From an uncultured Coriobacteriaceae bacterium (GTDB taxonomy: Bacteria; Actinomycetota; Coriobacteriia; Coriobacteriales; Atopobiaceae), in assembly GCA_900552935.1 (NCBI GenBank), contig USBN01000059.1, positions 1-6,012 of the forward strand: DNA of 6,012 nucleotides. Reading direction: 5' to 3'. Both the position numbers and the translations under genes were made by a program. The notes under the pieces are model-generated. The model saw only the letters and a list, made by a program, of their open reading frames with translations, had not been told where the DNA came from and did no database searches. Below, one piece after another: positions 1 to 5,262 of this stretch. How positions within the stretch are numbered: position 1 is the stretch's first letter; every line of letters starts with the position of its first letter.

Positions 1-1782
1 ACGTCCTTCCGCGACGACGTCAGGCATGTGGGCGAAGTCATCATCCACAAGAACGACCTCGGCGACGTTGCGAGCCGCGTCGGACCCAGATGCCATGGCG
101 ACAGAGCAGTCAGCCTCGCGAAGCGCCAGAACATCATTCACACCGTCACCCGTCATTGCCACGGTATGGCCTGCCCTGCGAAGCGCAAGGACGAGCTCAC
201 GCTTCTGCTGGGGAGTCACGCGGCCAAACACGCGGTACTTTAGCGCAGCGCGCTTGACGTCCTCGGGAGTTACGAGCGTCGAGGCGTCAACCCACTTGTC
301 GGCATCGGGCACGCCAGCTTCGGCGGCAATGCTTGAAACCGTGCGGGGGTCGTCGCCCGAAATGACATTGAGCTGTACCCCCTGCTCCGTGAAGTACTTA
401 ATCGTTGCAGGAGCATTCGTTCGAATATGGTCGGAGATGGAGATGATTCCGAGAGGCCTAGGGACACCAAGAATTGCATCCTCGCCGTCGAAGCCATCGC
501 ACTCCGCGAGAACGAGCACGCGCTCCCTCTCACCCGTAGAAGCGAGCGCGGAGGAAATCTCCCGGGGTACGCCGCCAGCGAACACGAACTGCGCCGCGCC
601 CATGACCAGCGCTCGGCCATCAGCGGTAACGCACCCTGAATACTTGCGAGCACTCGAAAAGCCCACGACGCGCTGGCAATCCGGAGTGTCGATGCCCGTC
701 TCATCAGCATGGCGAAGGATGGCGGTAGCCGTCTCGTTGGCGTCATGGCTGCTAGCACGGCTAACACACGCGGCCGCAAACTCGACGTCGGCGGAGCTGT
801 GACCCGACACGCCAATTGCGCGCTCGAAGTCCATGGATCCGGACGTAATGGTTCCGGTCTTATCAAGGCAGAGAACATCGACACGGGCGAGCATTTCGAT
901 GCAATAGAACTGCTGGATGAGAACGCTCTTCCTCGCAAGCCTTGCAGCAGAGATGACGAGAACCGTGGAAGTGAGAAGAACGAGACCTTGCGGAATCATG
1001 CCAACAAGCGCAGACACCGTAGTAAGGATCGCGTCATTGAGGCCGTATCCGTCCTTAAGCGTGCGAATAAACAAAGCGAGGCCGATGGGAGCGAGGAGCC
1101 ACGTAGACGTCCGGATGATCATCTGGAGCGTCGCCATGATCTCGCTCTTGGTGTTCTTGATGTACTTGGCCTCGGCGTTTATGCGAGCGGCATAGGAATC
1201 CGCGCCAACATCCGTCACGCGCGCAACAACGCAACCAGAGTCAAGAAAGCTACCGCTCATGAGCCTGTCGCCAATTGACTTGGCAACAGGCTTGCTCTCG
1301 CCTGTCAACAGGCTCTCGTTAAGGCCAGCTCCTCCCCAAACAACCTCCGCGTCAGCAGAGACCTGGTCACCGCGTCGCAAAACAAGCAGATCGTCGAGAA
1401 CGACCTCGGCACGCCCGACTTCGACATCCCCACCATCGCGACGAACCGTGACGGGGCGCTCCGCCAGAATCGAGAGCTTGTCGATGGTCCGCTTGGAGCG
1501 GATCTCCTGGACAACGCCGATAGCGAGGTTAGAGAGTACGACGCAGAGAAACGTAAGATTGCGCCAAGCGCCCGTGTATGCCACCAGACAGGCAAGGATG
1601 ATGTTGATACCGTTGAACAGCGTGAACGCATGAGTTGCAATGATCTGAGGGATGGTCTTAGTTTGCGGACCAGCGTCAGCGTTGACGCGACCGTCGGCGA
1701 CACGGTCCTCGACCTCGGCCGAAGAAAGACCCCTGAACTCAGGTGCGACGATATCGAAATCTTCCGTACCCAGCGTAATCAT
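1..1782 (-). CDS. P-type cation-transporting ATPase, CtpE/Exp7-like (C-terminus cut by window edge)
   Basis: Membrane pump that couples ATP hydrolysis, through a phospho-aspartate intermediate, to cation movement across the cytoplasmic membrane. The 594 visible residues run without a stop to base 1. In order: a short soluble N-terminus, hydrophobic segments near residues 50-70 and 72-92, the actuator domain with TGES (160-163), hydrophobic segments near 226-241 and 252-280 with IPQGL (263-267), the phosphorylation site DKTGTIT (Asp307), a nucleotide-binding region with FSSARK (375-380), SGDDP (475-479), and the Mg-binding GDGVND (545-550) followed by VLALREAD. The late membrane segments are missing, as expected if the gene continues leftwards. 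There is no heavy-metal-binding CXXC domain at the N-terminus and no CPC in membrane segment 4, which argues against a copper or zinc pump. The details resemble the actinobacterial CtpE and streptococcal Exp7/CaxP group, linked to calcium. Substrate is inferred; the P-type ATPase call is firm. Start ATG at 1782-1780 is the only nearby ATG; an in-frame stop lies at 1800-1798. Confidence 0.93.
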   Translation of the reverse strand, partial: MITLGTEDFDIVAPEFRGLSSAEVEDRVADGRVNADAGPQTKTIPQIIATHAFTLFNGINIILACLVAYTGAWRNLTFLCVVLSNLAIGVVQEIRSKRTIDKLSILAERPVTVRRDGGDVEVGRAEVVLDDLLVLRRGDQVSADAEVVWGGAGLNESLLTGESKPVAKSIGDRLMSGSFLDSGCVVARVTDVGADSYAARINAEAKYIKNTKSEIMATLQMIIRTSTWLLAPIGLALFIRTLKDGYGLNDAILTTVSALVGMIPQGLVLLTSTVLVISAARLARKSVLIQQFYCIEMLARVDVLCLDKTGTITSGSMDFERAIGVSGHSSADVEFAAACVSRASSHDANETATAILRHADETGIDTPDCQRVVGFSSARKYSGCVTADGRALVMGAAQFVFAGGVPREISSALASTGERERVLVLAECDGFDGEDAILGVPRPLGIISISDHIRTNAPATIKYFTEQGVQLNVISGDDPRTVSSIAAEAGVPDADKWVDASTLVTPEDVKRAALKYRVFGRVTPQQKRELVLALRRAGHTVAMTGDGVNDVLALREADCSVAMASGSDAARNVAEVVLVDDDFAHMPDVVAEGR

Positions 1783-1783
1783 G

Positions 1784-1792
1784 CCTCCACTC
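1784..1792 (-). promoter_or_regulatory. Candidate ribosome binding site of the ATPase, unusually close to the start
   Basis: On the minus strand GAGTGGAGG precedes the ATG at 1782. The strongest anti-Shine-Dalgarno match, GGAGG (1788-1784), is only one base from the ATG, while the weaker GAG (1792-1790) sits seven bases away. Initiation may therefore use the weaker part, or a non-ATG codon just downstream (ATT codon 2 or CTG codon 4). The homologous region begins well after this, so the ambiguity does not affect the functional call. Confidence 0.45.
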
Positions 1793-1810
1793 AACAATCA
1801 GTAAGTTCTT

Positions 1811-1816
1811 ATTGTA
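1811..1816 (-). promoter_or_regulatory. Possible -10 element for the P-type ATPase gene
   Basis: Read on the minus strand this is TACAAT, five of six matches to the sigma-70 type -10 consensus. It would give a leader of roughly 20-25 bases before the ATG at 1782. No good -35 hexamer is visible 16-18 bases further upstream, so this rests on the -10 alone. Confidence 0.3.
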
Positions 1817-1915
1817 CGGACTAGTGGGCCACATAAATCGAAAGCTAAAAACACTTACATACTTGAAACGTTGAAGAATCAGGCAGCCATCCCCGCCGAA
1901 TTGCGCTACATGCCC

Positions 1916-1921
1916 TATACT
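1916..1921 (+). promoter_or_regulatory. Possible -10 element for tRNA-Arg
   Basis: TATACT, five of six matches to TATAAT, lies 29 bases before the first base of the mature tRNA. It is followed by a GC-rich stretch (CGCGCACGCGC, 1928-1938) around the expected transcription start, as is common for stable-RNA promoters under stringent control. No recognisable -35 box is found at 16-18 bases spacing, so confidence is limited. Confidence 0.4.
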
Positions 1922-1950
1922 CTCTTTCGCGCACGCGCATGACGCCGTAT

Positions 1951-2027
1951 GCTCTCTTAGCTCAGCTGGATAGAGCGTTCGCCTCCGGAGCGAAAGGTCG
2001 CGGGTTCGAATCCCACAGAGAGCACCA
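1951..2027 (+). tRNA. tRNA-Arg (anticodon CCG), CCA encoded
   Basis: The 77-base sequence folds as a cloverleaf. The acceptor stem GCTCTCT/AGAGAGC pairs fully. The D-stem GCTC/GAGC encloses the loop AGCTGGATA. The anticodon stem TTCGC/GCGAA carries the loop CTCCGGA, giving anticodon CCG (1985-1987), which reads the arginine codon CGG. The variable loop is AGGTC and the T-loop TTCGAAT. Discriminator base A is followed by genomically encoded CCA (2025-2027). One T-stem pair is a C-A mismatch (2001 with 2015). CGG is a rare arginine codon here: two CGG codons in the 594 visible codons of the ATPase and none in the 250 visible codons of aroA. A terminator follows directly, so this looks like a single-tRNA transcription unit. 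Confidence 0.96.
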
Positions 2028-2038
2028 TTCGTTTGATC

Positions 2039-2064
2039 AGGGCCCCAGCTATGGGGCCTTTCTT
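2039..2064 (+). terminator. Intrinsic terminator after tRNA-Arg
   Basis: A perfect six-base GC stem, GGCCCC (2041-2046) and GGGGCC (2053-2058), encloses the loop AGCTAT and is followed by TTTCTT. The stem can extend outward by a G-T and an A-T pair (2040-2059, 2039-2060). It sits 11 bases after the tRNA CCA end and should separate the tRNA from the aromatic operon, implying that the operon has its own promoter. Confidence 0.88.
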
Positions 2065-2125
2065 ATATGCGGTCATTACATCTCTGTTTCGCGCGAGGTT
2101 CGCATCGGGCGCTGTAGTACCATCA

Positions 2126-2151
2126 GTCAACTAACTAAAACTCGGGTTGAC
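2126..2151. repeat. Small inverted repeat ahead of the aromatic operon
   Basis: GTCAAC (2126-2131) and GTTGAC (2146-2151) are perfect six-base inverted copies separated by 14 AT-richer bases (CTAACTAAAACT within the spacer). It lies 25 bases before the DAHP synthase start. It could be a repressor-binding dyad or a weak RNA hairpin; there is no T-run after it, so it is not a standard terminator. I see no T-box signature and no aromatic-rich leader peptide nearby. A six-base repeat can occur by chance. Confidence 0.35.
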
Positions 2152-2163
2152 CCAGACAGCGCC

Positions 2164-2170
2164 AAAGGAG
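2164..2170 (+). promoter_or_regulatory. Ribosome binding site of DAHP synthase
   Basis: AAAGGAG lies six bases before the ATG at 2177. It decides the start: an in-frame TTG at 2147 would add ten residues (beginning MTQTAPKENR) that do not belong to the known fold and would have no comparable site. Confidence 0.85.
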
Positions 2171-2176
2171 AATCGC

Positions 2177-3196
2177 ATGATTGCCGTCGTCAAGGACACC
2201 GCCACACCAGAGCAGCTTGAACACTTTGTCTCCTGGATTCACGGCAAGGGCCTCGACGCCCATGTGTCCAAAGGCCATAACGCGACGATCGTCGGCCTCG
2301 TAGGCGACACCACCCAGATTGACCCGTACCTTATTGAGGGCATGGATATCATCGAGCGCGTTCAGCGCGTCTCCGAGCCCTTCAAGAAGGCCAACCGCAA
2401 GTTCCACCCGCTCGACACCGTCGTCGATTGCGGCCACGGCGTGAAGATCGGCGGCGGCACCTTCCATGTCATCGCCGGTCCCTGCTCCGTCGAGGGCGAG
2501 AACCTCATCAGCATAGCCCGCCAGGTCAAGGCTGCCGGCGCCACGCTCCTTCGCGGCGGCGCTTATAAGCCCCGCACCTCCCCTTACGCCTACCAGGGCA
2601 TGGGCGAAAAGGGCCTGGACCTTCTCTGCGAGGCTCGAGACGAGCTCGACATGCCCATCGTGACCGAAATCATGGACCCTCGAGACGTCGACGCCTTCGT
2701 GTCCCACGACATCGAAGTCTGGCAGATCGGTGCCCGTAACGCCCAGAACTTCCCCCTGCTCAAGGAAGTAGGCAAGACCAAGGCCGCTATCCTGCTCAAA
2801 CGCGGCATCTCCGGCACCATCGACGAGCTCCTCATGGCGGCCGAGTACATCATGAGTGAGGGCAACCCCAACGTCATCGTCTGCGAGCGAGGCATTCGCA
2901 CGTTTGAGACCCACACGAGGAATACCTTCGACCTCTCTGCCGTCCCCGTCCTCCATGACCTCTCGCACCTGCCGGTTTGCGCCGACCCGAGCCACGCGAC
3001 GGGCCACACGCGCTATGTCACTCCGATGGCCCTCGCCGCCACCGCCGCAGGCGCGGATTGCCTGGAGATCGAGGTCCACGACGACCCGAAGCACGCTTGG
3101 TCCGACGGCGCGCAGGCACTCACGCCCGCGCAGTTCAAGGACGCCATGACGCGCATCGCCACCGTTCGCGAGGCAGTCAAGATGGAGGTCGAGTAA
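2177..3196 (+). CDS. aroF: 3-deoxy-7-phosphoheptulonate (DAHP) synthase, class I beta with N-terminal regulatory domain
   Basis: Cytoplasmic enzyme that condenses phosphoenolpyruvate with erythrose 4-phosphate, the committed step of the shikimate pathway. The 339-residue protein matches the Thermotoga maritima enzyme in length and layout. Residues 1 to about 70 form a ferredoxin-like regulatory domain; the rest is a TIM barrel. Visible motifs are GPCSVE (101-106), RGGAYKPRTSPYAYQG (126-141), IGARNAQN (184-191), KRG (208-210), CERGIRTFE (236-244) and ADPSHATG (269-276). The four metal ligands known from T. maritima (C102, H272, E298, D309) correspond with a one-residue shift to C103, H273, E299 and D310. 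In T. maritima the N-terminal domain gives tyrosine feedback inhibition; with tyrA as the next gene, tyrosine sensing is a reasonable inference here. The stop is directly followed by the tyrA start. The gene symbol for this subfamily varies (aroF, aroG, aroA in Bacillus). Confidence 0.96.
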   Translation: MIAVVKDTATPEQLEHFVSWIHGKGLDAHVSKGHNATIVGLVGDTTQIDPYLIEGMDIIERVQRVSEPFKKANRKFHPLDTVVDCGHGVKIGGGTFHVIAGPCSVEGENLISIARQVKAAGATLLRGGAYKPRTSPYAYQGMGEKGLDLLCEARDELDMPIVTEIMDPRDVDAFVSHDIEVWQIGARNAQNFPLLKEVGKTKAAILLKRGISGTIDELLMAAEYIMSEGNPNVIVCERGIRTFETHTRNTFDLSAVPVLHDLSHLPVCADPSHATGHTRYVTPMALAATAAGADCLEIEVHDDPKHAWSDGAQALTPAQFKDAMTRIATVREAVKMEVE

Positions 3197-4105
3197 ATGA
3201 TGGAGGAAGGCAGCGCTCAATCTGAGGTCGAGTCTCCCTCGATTGTCCCGGGCCGCACGGGCATCGTTGGCCTAGGCCTCATCGGCGGCTCATTCGCGCG
3301 CGCCCTAGCTAAGGGCGGCCGCGAGGTCTATGCCTATGACCCAAACGAGGAGATCACGAGTTTCGCCGCCATCGAAACCACCTCTGGCGTACTCACCGAT
3401 GAGCTCATCAGCACTTGCGAGCTCATCATTCTTGCCTGCTACCCAGAGGCGTGCGTTGCCTGGCTTAGGGAGCACGCGAGTCTTGTGAATCCGAACGCCA
3501 TCGTCATCGACACGGGCGGCGTGAAACGCTCCATCTGCGAGCCTTGCTTCGAGATTGCCCGCGAGTTTGGCATCACCTTCATAGGCTGTCACCCCATGGC
3601 GGGAACCCAGTTCTCAGGCTACGCACACTCCCGAGCGAACATGTTCGAGGGGGCGCCGATGGTCGTCTGCCCCGCGCCCGAGGTGAGGGGTGTCGAATGC
3701 CTGGCTCTCGTAGACCGGCTCGAAGGCCTTCTCGCGCCGTGCGGATTCGACAAGTTCACGGTTACCACACCGGAGCGTCACGACCGAGTCATCGCCTACA
3801 CCTCACAACTTGCGCACGTGGTTTCCAACGCCTATGTCAAGAGCCCCACGCTAGGGCTCCGCGACGGCTTCTCCGCCGGTTCCTACAAAGATCTCACTCG
3901 TGTGGCGAGGCTCAACCCCACGATGTGGTGTGAGCTGTTCCTCGATGACGCCGACAACCTCGCCAACGAGATCGGAACCATCATCACCGAGCTCTCCAAG
4001 TACAAGGATGCTCTGGAGAAGCACGACGCCAGCCGTCTAACGGAGCTTCTTTCCGAGGGCGACCGCATCAAGCGCGCCGACCTCGCAAAGGAGGACGAGG
4101 TCTAA
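3197..4105 (+). CDS. tyrA: Prephenate dehydrogenase
   Basis: Cytoplasmic enzyme that oxidatively decarboxylates prephenate to 4-hydroxyphenylpyruvate, the precursor of tyrosine. The 302-residue protein opens with a Rossmann fold: GLGLIGGS (25-32) and an acidic residue at the end of strand 2 (AYDPN, Asp48) that favours NAD over NADP. HPMAG (132-136) contains the conserved active-site His132. YTSQLAH (201-207) supplies Ser203 and His207, matching Ser213/His217 of Aquifex aeolicus. TRVARLNPTMW (234-244) is the usual helical-domain motif, with Arg235 the likely prephenate-binding arginine. There is no fused chorismate mutase and no C-terminal ACT domain, so feedback control may sit in the DAHP synthase. 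The start ATG abuts the preceding stop and has GGAGG (3184-3188) eight bases upstream; a second in-frame ATG follows at 3200. At Gly108 in DTGGVK many homologues have Ser. Its stop overlaps the aroB start by one base. Confidence 0.94.
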   Translation: MMEEGSAQSEVESPSIVPGRTGIVGLGLIGGSFARALAKGGREVYAYDPNEEITSFAAIETTSGVLTDELISTCELIILACYPEACVAWLREHASLVNPNAIVIDTGGVKRSICEPCFEIAREFGITFIGCHPMAGTQFSGYAHSRANMFEGAPMVVCPAPEVRGVECLALVDRLEGLLAPCGFDKFTVTTPERHDRVIAYTSQLAHVVSNAYVKSPTLGLRDGFSAGSYKDLTRVARLNPTMWCELFLDDADNLANEIGTIITELSKYKDALEKHDASRLTELLSEGDRIKRADLAKEDEV

Positions 4106-5250
4106 TGGGCTCAGCCTCCAACGACGTGATCGTTCGCGTTGACACAACCTCAAGGTCTTATGACGTCCACGTGACTCCCGGAGTCATCGCCCGCACGGGC
4201 GAACTCGTACGAGAAGCCGCCGACGGTGAGAATGCCTTCATCGTATCCGACACCAACGTGGCCCCGCTCTACATGGACCAAGTTCGCGCCACTCTCGAAG
4301 CATCGGGCTATACGACGTCCCAATTTGTCTTCGAGGCTGGAGAGGCTTCCAAAAGGGCATCGACATGGGCAGCTTGCCTCGAGGCAATTGCCGCAGCGGG
4401 ACTAACCCGTGACGATGTCGTTGTTGCCCTTGGCGGAGGGGTCACGGGAGATCTCGCGGGCTTTGCTGCCGCCTGCTACATGAGGGGCTGCTCCGTCGTC
4501 CAGGTCCCCACCAGCCTTCTCGCTATGGTCGATTCATCCGTCGGAGGCAAGACGGCGATTGACCTGGAGGCAGGCAAAAATCTTGCCGGCGCATTCTGGC
4601 AGCCTCGGGCAGTCATCGCAGACCCCAATTGCTTGAAAACCATTCCGCAAGACCTCTTCCGAGACTCATGTGGCGAGGTCATCAAGCATGGTGTACTTGC
4701 AGACCCGTCCCTATTCGATGACCTCGAAAGTGAGCCTCTTACCTCCGAGGGCGTCCCGGCCAAAAGGCTGGCGCGCGTCATCGCGAGAAACGTTGAGATC
4801 AAGCGTGACGTGGTCAATGCCGACGAGCAGGAGCGCGGCATTCGCCAGACCCTCAACCTCGGGCACACGATCGGCCACGCCATCGAAACCGCAAGCAACT
4901 TCGCGCTAGGGCATGGCACCTGCGTCGCCATAGGTCTCTGCGCCATCGCTCGAGCTGCCGCCGCCGAGGGAATCTGCGAGCCGGAGGTTGCAACTCGCAT
5001 CGAGCGAGTCGTCGACGCGCATGGACTTCCGACAGACACGCGCCTGCCTCATGACGTCATCGTGAACCTTGCGATGTCAGACAAGAAGCGACATGGTGAC
5101 GGCGTGAACGTAATCTTGCCTACCCGCATTGGCAAGGTCGAGATCCGCCGCGTAAGCATGGCCGAATTCGCCCGCCTCGTGGATGAGGGCTGCGGCACCG
5201 CACGCATCGGCTTCGCCGCCGAAGACCAGAGCCAGTCCAGCGTCAACTAG
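4105..5250 (+). CDS. aroB: 3-dehydroquinate synthase
   Basis: Cytoplasmic, NAD- and divalent metal-dependent enzyme converting DAHP to 3-dehydroquinate, the second shikimate step. The 381-residue protein shows the NAD-binding loop ALGGGVTGDLAGFAA (108-122), then PTSLLAMVDSSVGGKTAID (135-153) with Asp143 and Lys149, GKNLAGAFWQP (157-167), GEVIKHG (190-196) and LGHTIGHA (252-259). The expected metal ligands are Glu191, His254 and His270. The third site reads GHGTCVAIG, where most family members have HGEAVAIG; the histidine is kept. The start ATG shares its A with the tyrA stop (TAATG), with AAAGGAGG at 4087-4094 ten bases upstream, so translation is probably coupled to tyrA. The length is slightly above the usual 340-370, with a polar tail (EDQSQSSVN) at the C-terminus. 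Separate 2-epi-5-epi-valiolone or aminoDHQ synthase roles are unlikely in this shikimate context. Confidence 0.95.
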   Translation: MGSASNDVIVRVDTTSRSYDVHVTPGVIARTGELVREAADGENAFIVSDTNVAPLYMDQVRATLEASGYTTSQFVFEAGEASKRASTWAACLEAIAAAGLTRDDVVVALGGGVTGDLAGFAAACYMRGCSVVQVPTSLLAMVDSSVGGKTAIDLEAGKNLAGAFWQPRAVIADPNCLKTIPQDLFRDSCGEVIKHGVLADPSLFDDLESEPLTSEGVPAKRLARVIARNVEIKRDVVNADEQERGIRQTLNLGHTIGHAIETASNFALGHGTCVAIGLCAIARAAAAEGICEPEVATRIERVVDAHGLPTDTRLPHDVIVNLAMSDKKRHGDGVNVILPTRIGKVEIRRVSMAEFARLVDEGCGTARIGFAAEDQSQSSVN

Positions 5251-5262
5251 GAGACTTCGTCA

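Noticed and set aside
26..802. Plus-strand open frame of 258 codons opposite the ATPase
   Set aside because: The minus strand here encodes the nucleotide-binding and phosphorylation regions of the P-type ATPase without interruption. The plus-strand product is a Ser/Thr/Arg/Ala-rich low-complexity translation typical of an antisense frame.
709..1278. Other plus-strand frames (709-1278, 917-1195, 1259-1633) within the ATPase
   Set aside because: They overlap the actuator, membrane and phosphorylation segments of the ATPase, have no supporting Shine-Dalgarno that I can see, and have no recognisable domains.
1801..1858. GTAAGT (1801-1806) and ACTTAC (1853-1858) inverted repeat in the divergent intergenic region
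   Set aside because: Only six bases with a 46-base spacer and no further pairing; expected by chance in AT-richer intergenic DNA.
1951..2027. tRNA gene as an integration site of a mobile element
   Set aside because: No integrase gene, no direct copy of the tRNA 3' end, and no base composition change beside it; the downstream DNA is a housekeeping operon.
2145..2172. TTGACC (2147-2152) as a -35 box for the aromatic operon
   Set aside because: A -10 at the proper spacing would fall around 2168-2175, on top of the Shine-Dalgarno, and transcription would begin after the ATG.
2147..2176. TTG start for DAHP synthase adding ten residues
   Set aside because: The ATG at 2177 has AAAGGAG six bases upstream and gives 339 residues, close to the 338 of the T. 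maritima enzyme with metal ligands offset by only one; the TTG has no comparable site.
1939..2220. Small plus-strand frame of 93 codons running through the tRNA
   Set aside because: It reads through the tRNA-Arg gene and its terminator, and overlaps the start of the DAHP synthase gene in another frame. The apparent peptide is translated tRNA sequence, a common false call.
2135..3220. Open minus-strand frame of 361 codons covering the whole DAHP synthase gene
   Set aside because: It is an antisense shadow: the plus-strand frame carries every catalytic residue of DAHP synthase, and GC-rich codon bias keeps the opposite frame free of stops. The antisense product (rich in Gly, Asp, Val and Leu) matches no family I recognise.
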